DNA from: Strix aluco | Taxonomy: Eukaryota > Chordata > Aves > Strigiformes > Strigidae | Reading direction: 5' to 3' | Length of the DNA stretch: 64,000 bases | NCBI RefSeq assembly: GCF_031877795.1 | Contig: NC_133971.1 | Span: 93,750,654 to 93,814,653 of the forward strand | In this document: positions 15,751-28,883 of the stretch, one piece after another | Layout: each line of letters starts with the position of its first letter | How positions within the stretch are numbered: the first letter of the stretch is position 1 | Notes under the pieces: model-generated | What the model was told of the DNA's origin: nothing | Database searches by the model: none | What the model saw: only the letters and a program-made list of their open reading frames with translations | Made by a program: the position numbers and the translations under genes

Positions 15751-18700
15751 AATATTTAGGTGGCTGAACACCATAGAGCTCTAATTGTGACTGCAGCTCT
15801 CCCTTCACCTGCCTTAAAATGTGCCTTTTACTTTGCTTCCAAGAGGAAGCTTTCTGCAAAGTCTCCCAAGTAACTTCTAAGCACCAATCTCAAAGCCAGG
15901 AAACCTGCTGGGATGTGGGCAAACATTATTTCTTCTTTTTATATACAAAGCTCCCATGAAAACAAAGAGTTAGGAGCCTGGACACACAAGAACACACACT
16001 AGCTTTTGGTCATGGATGCTTACTTTGAGATACTCAACATCGGTTTTCACCAATTAGCACTTCCATCATCATCCATGGGATTAGAAGGCACTCAGTACAC
16101 ACAAGCATCTCAGAACAGTGGTAATGTGAAGAAGGATCAGCACTGCCAAAATACATGCACCACTGCCTTTCTAAGTCAAGTGTTACTAGAGAAAAATAAA
16201 CAGACAAGAAAAAGTGGCCCCTCTGGGGTCTCATGACTTTGAGGAAATAGTAAATATGTAAAAAGAGATCTCAGTGATGACTTCCAACACTTTCTCAGTG
16301 TTTCAGTTCTCCTTTCCATGGAACAAGAACAGTAATATTTCCAAGAGTGCCAAGTTCCTAGATGCGATAAATTAAAACTAGCAAAAGCTGAGGTCCTCAA
16401 ACACTTCCATGGCCTTTCCCACCATAATGCGGGAATCTCCTCTCACAGCCCACGTGATTGCGACTTGAGTCCTTCGTTGCTTCTGCCCTCTCCTCTGCCC
16501 ATGCCTCCATGAAACCAGTGCTGGTGGAGGAAACCAGCCTTTCCGTGGGAAGCACCGTTAGAGCAGCTGCTGCTTAGCAGCAGAGCACAGAAGCAACAAG
16601 ACATTCAAAGCTGGAAGAGAGGTGTGAGACATAAGTTGTTGACACATGGTGGGAATTATCACATGGTCGTTGTGTTCATCAGTCGGATCCGAAACAAACG
16701 GCATGTCTTCTGTTACTTGCTTTTTCTATTTCCCCGACACGTGGAACTGTTTATGATCAGCCGCTGAGGGCTTGCGGTGGTGGAAGTGTAGAGGTAGGAG
16801 CTTCTGCGATGGTGTCAGGAAATGAGATGCATGTTTTTATCTTTGTTGGGAGGTTAACTACTGCTCTCAGAGACAGCCTAGCGCATATCTGGTGCTGAGA
16901 TCAGGGCTGGGGCAGCTGAGCATGCGCCCTTGTTGAGATTTACCCAGATTATTCCCCCAGTGCACCAGCTGCCTTGGATATTTAGCTTGCATGAGCTGCC
17001 TCAAAAAGAGCTTTTGGATCCTAGGCAGAAAATTTAGGCACACGAGTCCAAAATCATGTTTCTGAAAACTGCGTAGGAGGCAGTTGCCTCTAATCCTACT
17101 GGAATCTCAACTCCATGGGACTTTAGCAAAACTCCCCCGGTGCCATCCCTCTTAGCCCCTCTGTCCATACCACCCAGCCCTGGGGACTGTGCTCTGCATG
17201 CCCAGGTAGACGTCGCTCTCTCAGCAGGCACTGAAAGCAAAGATCGAACTGTGTTCAGACCTGAACCATTCTTCTACTTTGTGCTCTGGAAGCTCTTGCT
17301 GGTAGCATCCTCCCACCAAGGACTCCTCATGAGAGCAGCAAAGGTTTCTACCATCTCATGAGGTAGAAACCTGCAGAAAGCAATAGTGCCCATCTTAACC
17401 CAGTGGCGTCGTGGACACAGCACACGCCCAGGATGTGGGAGACCCACTTTCAGTTTTCTTCCCTTGAGAGGTTTCAAAGCTGCGTCCTAACCATGAGGCC
17501 AGAGGCTATTCTGTGGCAAAGATGTTCCCACCCTTCCTGCTGTGGGTTTTCTGCCGAGGAGCCTGCAAAGTGTTGACTTCACACCTCTCCCCTGGAGGTG
17601 CTCCTGGGGCTGCACCCGTTCACCTGCCCTGGAAGAGCCCAGCAGGCAGCGGGGAGTGTAAAGGTACGGGGATGTTGTATCACGTAACTCCTGTTGTGGC
17701 TTTAGCTGTGAATAAACAAGCGGCCTTATCAGTCCTACTGGCATTGCCAAGCCAGGTGTCATCCTAAGTGGCAATCAGTCAATGCCCTTGATAGCCACCA
17801 TCCCTCCCGGCCAGAGGGAGGGCTGAGCTCCAAGGCTCACTGCAGCTGTGTTTTCCCAGCAGGTCTGGAACCAAAAAGAGAGCTCACTTCCAGCCATAGG
17901 ACCCCACTGATCACCTTCCAGCAGCTCCAGAGTTCAACCACTGCCACAACAGACGCGACAGAAGCCAACCCGTGCCTGTGCTCGGCCAGTTCAGCGGCCA
18001 TGGCATCACTTTTAGCCCCTTTTCTGTCGCAGCTCGAGTGCCTGGCTGTTGACTCAGGTGCACATCTGCCACTGCCACCTTGCTTGGGGGCAGTAATTTC
18101 TAACAGAGAGGCAGGTAGAGCGACAGGAGGGTCCATGCTAAAATCCCCATGACAGACAGATCCATCAGGGCTAGTGAGCCAAGCTTAACTCCGGCTCACC
18201 AAAACACACCGCATGTCCGCCGTGCTATAGGAGAGGGTTTTGACCTGTTCTTTGCACAGGAACAGAAGCCAATTCCTCAAAACTTTTTTTGTAGATTTCT
18301 TGGCATCTTACAGACCCATTTTTTTTTGAGTCCAAGGGTTATGTGGGGATATTAACCGTCATTTGCAAAATTACATACAAATGGGTTCCTTGTCCTAATG
18401 GTTAAGCAGAAAATCTTGAAGACAAAGACATTTTAAATTGAAACCAGCTTGAATGCTGGAAACGCTGAAGCTTTCCAGCCTTCAGACAGCTGCCTGCACC
18501 TTCTTTCCCTGAACTCCTCTCTCCTGGCCAGCCTACAGACTCCTGCACTCCTCCTCCCAGATGCATTGCTCCTGCAGAGGCACAGCTCGCTCCTGTTGTT
18601 TGCCTTTTCCTCCCATGATCAGCAAAACAGCAGCATTTGGACACACGGTGGGTGAGTTCTCCAGTTAAGCCACGCTCCACAACCATGTCCTAAAATCTAC

Positions 18701-19799
18701 TGACCCGGGCAGTGAGTCCCGGGAGCAAGATCTGTTGGCTGGGAAAAGGAGGAAATGCATCCCCAGAAGATGGACTGATCATCACTAGCAGGACAAGACA
18801 CTAAGGGAGTTTTGCTCTGCATCAGTAGTTCTGTCTTGCTCACTTGAAGAGCTCGATTATGCTATATATTCCTTCCTGTGATTTTTAAAAAGTGATGCTT
18901 CCATAGGGGGCCAAAACTTCCTTTCTTAAGCAGATATACCATAAAGTTATTTTCGTATATATATCTCTGTATATACATATCATCATAACTGTATCATCTA
19001 AAACATGAACAACTGGAATTCTGTTCATTCCCCGTGAGTCCTCCTAAAACACAGACAATTCTTTGCCAGAAGAGGTTAGCTACACAGTTTATTTATTTCT
19101 GCCGTGTATATACTGTACCCAGTCCAGGGGTGAGGAAACAGCCAGGGGAGCTCGGCGTCACGACAGCTGAGTATCTGTCCCTACCGTCACCACGGCTGAA
19201 GCGTGACGCAGCAGGCACAGCACCTTTCCCCACGCTGCTGGTGACCCGCCAGCCGGATCAAAACAAAAAAACCACAGGAATAGGTGATACTGTCTTAATA
19301 CTCAACATTTTTGGCACGTTGTCCTAGAGCTATGGGTTCATCCACCCCCTGCACGCCCAGCTCGGAGGGGAATCACCGGTAAAATAAACCTCCTATGTGA
19401 TTAAATAACCTTGTAGCTGAAGTTTATGTTCATTCAGTGTATTTCTTGCCAGCAAACCATTTACGCAGGTTGTGCAGGTCTGTGACTGCTCGTTCCTGGC
19501 TTTAATTGCCAGAAATGGACCAGCCAATCACTGTGATGAGTAAGGCAGTAAATAAAGACATCATGTAGGTGCCTGATCATAAACACTATTTGGGATAAAT
19601 TAAATCCTGGGCTTACATTTGCTCTAACTTGTCTAGCTCGTAACCAAAAAGAACTGCTTTAAATGTGCTTTTGGTTAATGAAACCAAAAACATTCCTGGA
19701 ATCAGGTATATTGCCCACAGTTTGCATCCACCATTTAGGTAAAATTAAAATACATGGAATTCTGTTTAAACATAAGAGAAAACTTTTTTTTTTTTTTTT

Positions 19800-19980
19800 A
19801 CTGTGAGAATGGTTGAACCCTGGAACAAGTGGTCCAGAGAGGTTGTGGAGTCTCGATCCTTGGAAGTAGTAAAAAAACAGCTGGACAATATCCTGGGCAG
19901 CCAGCCCTGGCTGACCCTGCTTTGACCTGCAGGGGGGTTGCTGGCCCCTTCCAACCTCAACTTTTCTTGATCTGTGATTT
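19800..19980 (+). mobile_element. CR1 LINE 3' fragment
   Basis: The plus strand carries CR1 3' UTR sequence: GGTTGAACCCTGGAACAAGT, GGTTGTGGAGTCTCGATCCT, then GCCCCTTCCAACCTCAAC at its end. It is 5' truncated directly after a T run. The ending TTTTCTTGATCTGTGATTT is a decayed form of the terminal repeat. Confidence 0.9.
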
Positions 19981-21266
19981 CTGTCAACATTTCTAAAGCT
20001 GAGTGTGCCCTGTACTATGAAACACAGCCTCAAATTCCATCCATCTGTTGCATTGCATCTCCCAACCAAAATGGGTCGAAGAAGCCTCCTCCTCTCTTCT
20101 GCTATCATCTGCTCTGTCTTTTTGTGGCTGCCCTGGTCAAGAGCTCCTCTGGATCAGCTGATAAACCACAATCAAACCTGTTCTTCTCTTCCAGGGGCTT
20201 CTGCACCTCCACCTCCCTCATGGCAGACACCGCAGGGAGGGACCCGAGGCAGGAATGGTCCTTGCAGGCAAGACCCACTTGTGTCACCCCTGCAGCCCAC
20301 CCTGTTCTGAACTGAGGCAGAGATCCGCTCAGACCCTGGGAAATGAGGTTGGATGATGCCTGTTAACACAACCTGTGCAGAAGTTGCAGCCAGCAGACAG
20401 GGTTCTGTTCTTGGCCAGGCAAGAAGCTACAGCCCTGAACATCTATTCTTTCCCAAACTTCATGTCTGTAGCAGCCCTTCCAGCATCTTCGTTCATCATC
20501 CTACTGCGTGGCTTCTGTGTTCATTCCTTCCTATTCTTACTGTCAGAGATTTTCCCCAAGTTTCTGCTCTCTTCTGCTCTGATGATTGCAGCATCTTCCT
20601 CTCCACAAGAGACTTCCCCACTGTGATCCCAGATGTCACCTCTGAGGTCATCCCTCCCTCCCGGCTCGCTGATTTTTCCCTCTTCCCATCATCCCAGCTA
20701 CTTCTCCCTTCGCTATTGCAACATCTCTGACACAAGCCCCCCTCTCTCAGAGCTTTCCCTATCTGCCCATGCTTACTAATCCCTTCTAGCTGAGCCACCC
20801 TCCCCCTCTCCATCCTCTCCTCTCCCCTCCACATGTTTTTTTTCCAGCGTGCTCGCGGCCTGGTCACATGCCGGTGCTCGGGAAGGTCATATGATGGGTA
20901 GGGACTGCTGCGCAAGGCTGTGGCAGGCGTCTGCTGAACACGGGGCCCTGCTAGGTAGCACACCTCCACCTCCCACCCCATCCCATGACTCAGTCGGGTG
21001 CTGGACCTGCAGCATGCAGGGACGCCAGGCCAACTGCACGGGCACGGGACGGGAGGCAGAGGCCATGGAGGTGTGTTGCAACTGTAAGGAGGGAGCATTA
21101 CACACGGGGAGGTGGTTAAGGGGACGAGTCCTGCACCCACAGCCCAGACTGGGCAAGTCTGCTGCCACTGCTCCCCTCTCCTGCCTGCCCGGCAGGTCTC
21201 TGCACACACCTCCTGCGTCGTGCTCTGCTTAGAAAAGGTCAGCCTTGCTCTGCGAAGCGTATCCTT

Positions 21267-21825
21267 GAATCATAGAATAGAATAACAAAACAGTTTGGGT
21301 TGGAAGAGACCTTTAAAGGTCATCTAATCCAAACCCCCTGCAAAGAGCAGGGACATTGAACTAGATCAGGTTGCTCAGAGCCCTGTCCAACCTGGCCTAG
21401 AATATTGCCAGGGATGGGGCATTGCTGGCAATAGGATAAAAAATTTCTTCCTTCTACCTAGTCTGAATCTCCCCTCTTTCAGTTTAAAACCGTTCCCCCT
21501 CATCCTATCCCTACACCCCCTGATCAAGAGTCCCTCCCCCCTTTCCTGTAGCCCCTTTCAGTCCTGGGAGGCCGCTCTAAGGTCTCCCCGGAGCCTTCTC
21601 TTCTCCAGCTGAACCCCCCCAACTCTCTCAGCCTGTCCTCACTGAGCATCTTCGTGGCCTCCTCTGCCCCTGCTCGAGCAGGTCCGTGTCCTTCTGCTGT
21701 TGGTGCCCCCAGAGCTGGACCCAGCACTGCAGGGGGGTCTCACCAGAGCAGAGCAGAGGGGGAGAATCCTCCCCCTCGCCCTGCTGCCCACACTGCTCTG
21801 GGTGCAGCCCAGGGTATAACTGACC
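21267..21825 (-). mobile_element. CR1 LINE 3' portion, longest copy in the window
   Basis: It reads AATCATAGAATAGAATAAC on the plus strand and then GGTTGGAAGAGACCTTTAAA, which is the CR1 3' end in reverse orientation. It continues through the typical 3' UTR (CCTCATCCTATCCCTACACC and the CTTCTCCAGCTGAACCCCCC block) to near 21,825, about 560 bases. The reverse transcriptase part is missing. Open frames over it are not genes. Confidence 0.95.
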
Positions 21826-24800
21826 TGCACAGAAAAGCCCTCTTGTATTTCCTGTGCCCTGACCTTTGTCTGCCTCTGTCCTTGGACTGGGAGTTCCTGC
21901 GATGAATATCAGCAATGTCTGTACATCCCAGGCAGGAGCACGAGCACAAAGTATTAAGAAATGCCCCAAGCTTTTCTTAATTAATTACAGAGCCACTGAC
22001 TCTTCCTAATAAGATCCACACACTCAGCAGACACAATAAATGGGAGAAGTTAGGCAATTAGGAATAAATGGCTGAGGGGTGAAGCAGAGCCCGGTGGGGG
22101 ACCACCATCCTCAGGGACATCTCATTCTCTCCCATCTTCATATTGCATGTGCTGCAGATAGATGCGATAGATGTCCTTTTCGTTGAGACGCTGAGGAATG
22201 AGACTGGATTCAGGAATGGGATAACTGATGGGTTTTCAAAGTAAAGCATGCCAGCTGGTTAAAAATTGAAATTAATAATATTGTTGGTATAAGTGAAGCC
22301 AACAGAAGGTGCTGCTTAAAGTGTATGTTTGTGGTTTAAAATACCATTCCCCTTTAATGTGAATCACAGTGAAATACTGCCAGAGCATCTCCTAAACACT
22401 AGCCAAATCAGTAATCAGGACCACAAAGAGAGGAAGAACGTGGATGAGCTGTCTGACCCAATTACCTGAGATTTGCAACCTTAAAGCTTGAGTGCAAATT
22501 AGCAATAATGGAGAGAACTAACATTATATATATTTATAGGGCTTTCTAAAGTAAGTAACAAATGAATTGTTTTTAATACATAATTCCTTCTCTTTCCTAT
22601 AGGCACTGGGAAGTTGAGTGGCGTGCTCAGAGCTTCCTCGTTTTGGTGTCCATCCAGACTTACAGGATCAGTTTGGAAAGCCTGAGTGCCACTGAGATAA
22701 ATTTAAAGTGGATTTAGGAGTGCTGACAAGGAAGCTCTAGATGGCTGGTTTGGGCTTTAGTCTGGCAAGTTTTTGGAGAAGGAGGAGCTATCAGCTTTCT
22801 AATTATTCTGCCAGAACGCCAACTTGCAAGATCTTTTAGCTGCTAATTACCAGAATTGAGCCCAAAAGCCAGAGCTGTGCCCCAGTCTGTCAGACCCATC
22901 TAAGCAGGCAGGGGAGCCGCTGCCTGCTCTGTCAGTTCCTACGGTCTCCTCTCGAGCTGCAGTCCAGCTGAGTGCTGAGTACATCTCGTTGATGGTGGCA
23001 CCACATCCACTCCAGACTGGGGCCAAATATTCCTGCAGATTTGAAGAAAAAGCATGTGGATAAGGATACACACATTAAAGCAATCCCTAAACCAAATCAC
23101 CACCCCCCAAACTCCTCTCCGGACTCTCTAGCAGCTCCATGCTCCACTGACAAAAAAAGGCAGGGGAGAAGTGTTAGTGATTTATTGGTTTTTTTAATCT
23201 CTTCCTTTTGCTGGATGCAGGAGAGTTAAAGCAGAAGCGCCGCTGGGGGCTCAACATCCACCATCTGAAGGGTCAAGTGCTCACAGACTTCTGAGATATT
23301 TCTCAAGTCCCTCACCAAAACAGGACCTCAGAAAGGAGAAGAAGCAAACATCCCCCTGGCCATCCCTGACACCTCTGCATTGCCACTGGGCTTGGCTCCA
23401 TGTCCATGTTCAAGCCCAAACATGCTCAGCATTCATACAGCTTGGGTGGAAAAGTATGGGCTTTGGGTAAAGGCGTAAGAAGAGAGAAAATATACATCAT
23501 TCCTCGGCACAGACCTAAAAGACATCCTTGTCTGCAGAGTGGATGGAGCAGGCCCACCACCCACCACTGGGTCTTCTGTCCAACACAAAGCAGCCCAGCG
23601 GTCTGGATCCATCTCACGTACCACAGGACGTGTTGGGAATGACAAGCCGTTGAATTGCACTTGTCCGCTTGGACACGGGGAATAGGCGTCAGGACGCGCT
23701 GAGCTCTCGCTGGCCTTCAGCCTCTGCTCCTGCGCAGCTCTGCGGTGGCTGGAGATGGCATAAGATCACCTGAGGGTCTCTGCAAGAACAACACGCTCAA
23801 TCAGGCAGCTGGGGGACTAATGCGAGGCATGGGCAGGGGGGAAAAGAGGTAAAAATCGTCGTAAAAATCACTTCGCATCACTCAGGCATGTCTGGGAAAA
23901 TGGCACAACAAAGAGAGGCCAAGAAGAAGTTTGTCTTTGGTGAAGGGTGGTCCAGCAGCAGGACCACAGACCTGCCGTGGGGAGGGGGCAGCCGGCGGGG
24001 ATCAAAGCCTTCTGGAAACCTCCCTGTGGATGGTGATGCCCAGAGGCAGGTACAAACTGTAACGTTCCTCCCTGTGTGACAATGTTCACAAGAATTAGCA
24101 TTTCGCAGGAATGCGGGGATTTATTCATCAAGGCCCACCGTATCCACGAGCGCTACAGCCCAAACACTGCACCAACAGAGCATGTGCTTGATAAGAACCC
24201 AGGAACAGATGCCAGCGGATTTAATGTGGGACAGGAGGCCCATTGCAGGTTTGCAGACTGCTGGCAGGGTCAGCTGTAAATATTCCCTCACAATCAAAGG
24301 CATTCATCTAAGGATTACATGCTGGGGGCTTTGTGGTAAAGTAAATTTGCAACTAACAGGACCATTAATAGTCAGACAGTTTAGTTGGCTCGCTGGCTGC
24401 CATTTATTTTCCCCTCAGTCATTTTTACTACATCTAAATACCATGGGGATGTGGGACTTGAATGATGCGGCCTAAGAAATCAGCTTAGAAGAAGTAAGAG
24501 AAGGGGTTACCTCCAACAAAGAGAGCTCAACGGGGATCGAATGGGGATATCAATAGTGGGTAATGCCACTGAAGCATGTGAGCTGATTTCATAACCTGAT
24601 GGAGATTAGCCTTCTCTGTAAGCAAAGGGATATGAAGTATTGGTCCTACAAAGCATGTTCATAGACGGGCTGTTTTTGAAAGGCTGAGGAGGGGAGGAGA
24701 GATTATGCAGGGTAAGGAGTGGCTGCCAAACAAAGACACCACGACCTGTTTTCACCCCAGTTTGATGCCCACAGAACAAAAATATCCAGAGTAGAAGCTG

Positions 24801-27620
24801 TGCCACATAAGCGGTATCTCCCCCCTCTGCAGTAAGTGCTAAGTATAAAATAATTGGTGGCGTGATGGGATGATGACAAACCAAGAAGTTCTGGGCTGAG
24901 CAGGCGCAGGGTGATGCAGGGATTAACCCGGGATGTTATTTCACCACAGAGCTGCCGCACACCCTTTGGGGTGCAGTCAGCTCTGTCAGTGTGGGGGCCT
25001 CCCCTGGCCTTCGCCCCAGCTTGATGCACCCTGAGGATGCTGACATCCAAGCAGCCCCTCCCTCTCCCACTTTGTTCTCCAGCCCCATCTCTACCCCTCC
25101 TGCCCCATCATCTCAGAAACAAATTAGGCAGAAGGAGCCAAGAAGGAAACTAACACCAATCCCATTAAATTCTACTGCCTGGGCTGTGTTTTATAATTGA
25201 ATAGAAGAAAGGTTTTATAACTTAAAAAAAAAAAAAAAAAAGAGAACAATTTCTGTCTTTCCACTTCTCTTCCTCTCCTACAAATCCTACTCTCTCTTTC
25301 ATTGAAGAAAAAGAATAAAAACAGAGAAAAAACAGATGGCAAGAATGGAAGGTGTGTAAAGCACTCTCAGATTTCTATATGTGGAATTTAAAACCTGCAG
25401 AATAGCGACAATCACTCCCTGGCACTGAATAGCTGACCTAAAGCGATTAAATTATTCTTTGCTTGTGCAAATGATCAATCCTTAAGAGGAGCATCTTTGA
25501 CTCTCGTTGTTGTGCCATTGCTTTCAGTAACAAGCACCCCACGAACCCAAGAGCCGCAATTTTTCCCCATCAGGAGGGGTCACTCGAGCCAAGAGCTTTC
25601 CTAGCCGTGTGAATGTGAGGGGATGCGCTCTTAGCGGTGGGAGTACTGTGCAAATCCCTCCTGCAGCCACTCACCGAGGCGGTGATACCCTGCCCTGGGC
25701 AGCAAAACACTCTCTCTGCTGCTCTTTCCACTTCCTGGGAGTACGTGGCATGGAATGTCAGCAGCTCCGTTCGCCCACTGTGGTGCTTTTTATTTTCCTT
25801 GTGATCTCCAGAGCCGCTCACACCAGAATTACTCTACCTCTGCAGGTCTTTAAAGAGGTCAAGTGATGCTGAAGGATTTTCCCTTTTCCCTTAATGCTCA
25901 GCTCTCCGATGCTGCGGTTCATTCATACTCCTTGCTGCGATTTCTGCAAGGAAAGGAGGTGTCAGCATGCCAATTTTAAAGACAGGGCAATTATTTTGCA
26001 AAAGGCTCCTGACTTCGGTTTCCTTGAGCAGAATGGCGACAGCCTGTTTTTATCAGAGATGCCGAGCTCCTGCAGAAGACACTGACCATAACCCGGGTCT
26101 GAGATATTCTGCTCATATGGAAGTGGCATTGCTGGGTGCATGGAAACCTCTCAAATTAAATGGTGCTGATGAAAAACCTGTCTAATCCTCCCCGAGATCA
26201 CCAGCAAACCCCAGACCATTTGGCATATTAATTTACATGTCATGATTTTAGCTTTTAGCTACTAAGAAAGCTTAACTCCTCTCATGTCCTTTCTGCCTCC
26301 ACATCTCATGGCTCTGCTCTGACTCGCCACGTTTGGTGCTGAAGAACAAACCAGCCTCGGCCTCAGCCACCCAGCACCCGCTGCAAAGAGCCTGTCACTT
26401 AAGACAAGTGGGATATTTTTCTATTTCCTATAGAAATGTTCATGATTTCAAAAACATTCCTGTTCTGCTTTTGGACTGAACTGAGATCTTTAGGAATTCA
26501 CAGTGGGGATGGAGAGAATGGGAGAGCCAGAAAGATGTCTCCAAGAACAGCCACTATCTCCCCGGGCATCACTCCGCTCACACCAGCTGCTGGGATAAAG
26601 CCTGCAACGTCCCTACAGGTGCCATAAATGTTGAGCTTCCTGCTCTTTTAAAGTGGATTATTATCCATTTTACCCTGGTTTATTATTTATTACTTACTAC
26701 AATATCCAGGAGTTCCATCTGGGAGCCATGAAATCTTTCCTAGTGAAAAACTAATCAAAACTAGGAATTTCTCCTTAAAATTATTTGGCTTAACGAACTG
26801 TTATTTTCCAAGCAGCTCTGGGTGGGAGCCTTCTTCCCTGCAGGCCATCAGGGTTACAGAGAGGTCAGTGCAGAACCACACTCTCTGCATTGATACAATG
26901 CCCACCACAACTGCTCCGGAGCATCTCCCCGGATGATCATCACCTTTTGGCCAGAGCAGCCAGGAATTATTTTGATGCACTTCTTCCTTGCTGTTGCTAA
27001 GCTATTCTCACTGCTACTGTCATTCTTGGAAACCAGAGGCGAAGAGCAGGACCCCCCTCCTGGAGCCTGGTGTTACACAGACAAAAGGAGGACATGTCCC
27101 CACCCGTCACAGCTTTACAATGGCAGGAGGCAACAGCTGAATGCAAAGGCATGGGAGAAAGAATGGGAAGATGTCACAGTGACTGGGGGTCTGGCAGGGT
27201 TTTGTTGCCACCAGGAATTTTTTTAAATGATGAAGCATTTGGTGATGAGGCTCAGCTGATTCATTTCCTGCAGGAGTAAGTCCAGTCATGGGCCAGAAGC
27301 TGAGAAACCTCTGTCCTTTCTTTTTTAGGCCATCCTGCTGTCAGGATGCTGCTCCTCAAGAGGGACCACACAGCTGCGGGGGAGAGGCTGCATCCCCAGG
27401 ACACTCTGCTCAAACCCACGCTCCCCGGGGAGACGCAGCTGGCGTCATCTCCAGCCTCCTGAAACACGAGGTGCTCGAATAGCTCCTGGAACATGTACTT
27501 ACTCTGCGGAGTCAGAAATGAAGAGGTTCTGGGAACCAGCCCTGAGAGAAGAGCAGCAGTCCCCAGCCACAACCTACTGCGTGTACAAGAGCTATGAGAA
27601 AACTGAGTAGAATAGAAATA
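21826..27620. other. intergenic, right half of RPL17-LIPG interval
   Basis: No gene, RNA or clear transposon was recognised. There is an AT-rich block at 22,260-22,570 and an A run at 25,224-25,241. Short open frames up to about 115 codons show no domain or splice structure that I can support. Distal regulatory elements of LIPG could lie here but nothing in the sequence proves it. Confidence 0.55.
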
Positions 27621-27628
27621 GGATTAGG

Positions 27629-27698
27629 AATAGAATAGAATAGAATAGAATAGAATAGAATAGAATAGAATAGAATAGAATAGAATAGAATAGAACAG
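27629..27698. repeat. TAGAA pentanucleotide microsatellite
   Basis: About 13 consecutive AATAG/TAGAA units, followed by TAGAACAGAACATTTC. It sits exactly where the terminal repeat of a reversed CR1 should be, so it is likely an expansion of that tail. Confidence 0.95.
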
Positions 27699-27765
27699 AA
27701 CATTTCAATTGGAAGGGACCTACAACGATCACTTAGACCAGCTGCCAACCCACATGGAGTCAGGA
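27699..27765 (-). mobile_element. CR1 LINE 3' end fragment
   Basis: The sequence CAATTGGAAGGGACCTACAA and GATCACTTAGACCAGCTGCC on the plus strand is the reversed CR1 3' UTR end. Only the last 60-70 bases are recognisable. It is joined to the TAGAA microsatellite on its left. Confidence 0.8.
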
Positions 27766-28279
27766 GCTGGCTGGGTTGAGCAAGGCTCGTAGGGGTGCGT
27801 GGTAGGAACTCAGCACCCTGGGAAAGTACTGCTGGAAAGTCTGATTAATTCTCTCCATCAATATCCACTAGTGAGGGCTAAAGCAATTCCCATACCTGAT
27901 TTTCCATTATTTCCCTCCCTTGCTACTGACTGGTTTTAGGCCTCCATCTTTTTCTCCTCCTATCTGCCCATCGCTTGCCTGCACCTTTTTCCTGCCATTT
28001 TCGTAACCACAGACCCCGGTGCCTCCTCCTCGCTTTCCGCTGTGAGTTTGGAGGGAAAGGGAAAGAGCCACGGGGCAGAGGAAGGGGAAGGAAAAGAGAC
28101 CAGGAAAGCCATGTGTCCCGGAGCATCACCTCTTCTCTGTACACCGCATGTGGCAGACAGCAACAGAATAAAATCTCTTCTTGTGGATCAGTAACCGGCA
28201 AAAAAAGAAAAAAGGGCAAGAAAAAAGTGGGCATAAATGGTTATTTTTTCACAACGGGTTGCTAACGCGACTGCAGAAG

Positions 28280-28883
28280 CCGATGGGCTGTGAGTGGGTG
28301 ATGCCTTTCGGCTGGTACCTTGTGCCCGTGGGGTCTGGAGCACCCCGAGTGGCAAAGAGCCAGGGGGTTCCCACGGGTGGAGCTGGAAACCGCAGACCCA
28401 CGCTAGCGCCGACCCCGTGGGCGCAGCCGGGGAGCGCCCTGCCGCCCCCCGCCCCAACCCTTTCCCCTTGTCCCACGCGAGAAACGACCCTCGGCGGGGC
28501 CGCCCGACCCGCTGCCCCTCGGGGTAACAGCGCTGGGCACCCACCCGTGACCACCCGGGCGGGCTCAACCCTCGCAAACACCTCCGCGTGGTGGTGACAC
28601 GGCTCCCCCCCATCCCCTCCCATCCCCTTCCCACCTCCCGCGGACCCTTCCCGCGGGCCGCCCCCCCGCCACCCCACGCGTGAGCGCCGCGCCACGCCCC
28701 GCCACGCCCCCGTTGACGCCCCCCTGACGTTCGGGGAGGGCGTGACCAATGGTAGCCCAGGGCCGGCCCCATCGGGCCACGAGCACCACCCCGCGAAGCC
28801 CCTTAAAGCGCCCCGCCGCCCCGCCGAGCCCCGCTGCCGTCCGTCCGTCCCTCCCTCCCTCCGTCCGTCCGTCCGTCCGAGCG
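28280..28883 (+). promoter_or_regulatory. LIPG: CpG island promoter and 5' UTR of LIPG
   Basis: A GC-rich block upstream of the LIPG start codon. A CCAAT box lies at 28,746-28,750 (134 bases before the ATG). Two GC-box-like CACGCCC/CCGCC motifs lie at 28,691-28,712 and a weak TATA-like CCTTAAAG near 28,801-28,808. The likely start of transcription is around 28,830. The 5' UTR then holds a tetranucleotide repeat up to the ATG. The island continues over exons 1 and 2. Confidence 0.65.
28836..28880 (+). repeat. CCGT/CCCT tetranucleotide repeat in LIPG 5' UTR
   Basis: Three blocks: CCGTCCGT, then CCCT units, then at least four CCGT units, ending just before GAGCGATGA. It lies within the inferred leader of LIPG. 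Confidence 0.85.

Larger units (their letters stand above)
14931..21266. other. intergenic, left half of RPL17-LIPG interval
   Basis: No gene was recognised. Contents seen: A runs near 15,234-15,247 and 15,408-15,424, two CR1 3' fragments (listed separately), a perfect 11-bp inverted repeat at 17,342-17,372, and a T run at 19,786-19,799. A long pyrimidine-rich stretch lies at about 20,500-20,840. Open frames in the last stretch reflect low stop density, not coding potential. Confidence 0.6.

Noticed and set aside
20353-21232. Overlapping open frames of 100-237 codons on both strands
   Set aside because: Pyrimidine/purine-biased sequence with few stops, partly next to a CR1; no recognisable protein.
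21524-21969. Several open frames around 21.5-22.0 kb
   Set aside because: They mostly lie within the 3' UTR part of a CR1 LINE, which is non-coding.
28188-28772. Long minus-strand frames upstream of LIPG
   Set aside because: Same cause as above: the LIPG CpG island. No domain and no splice support.
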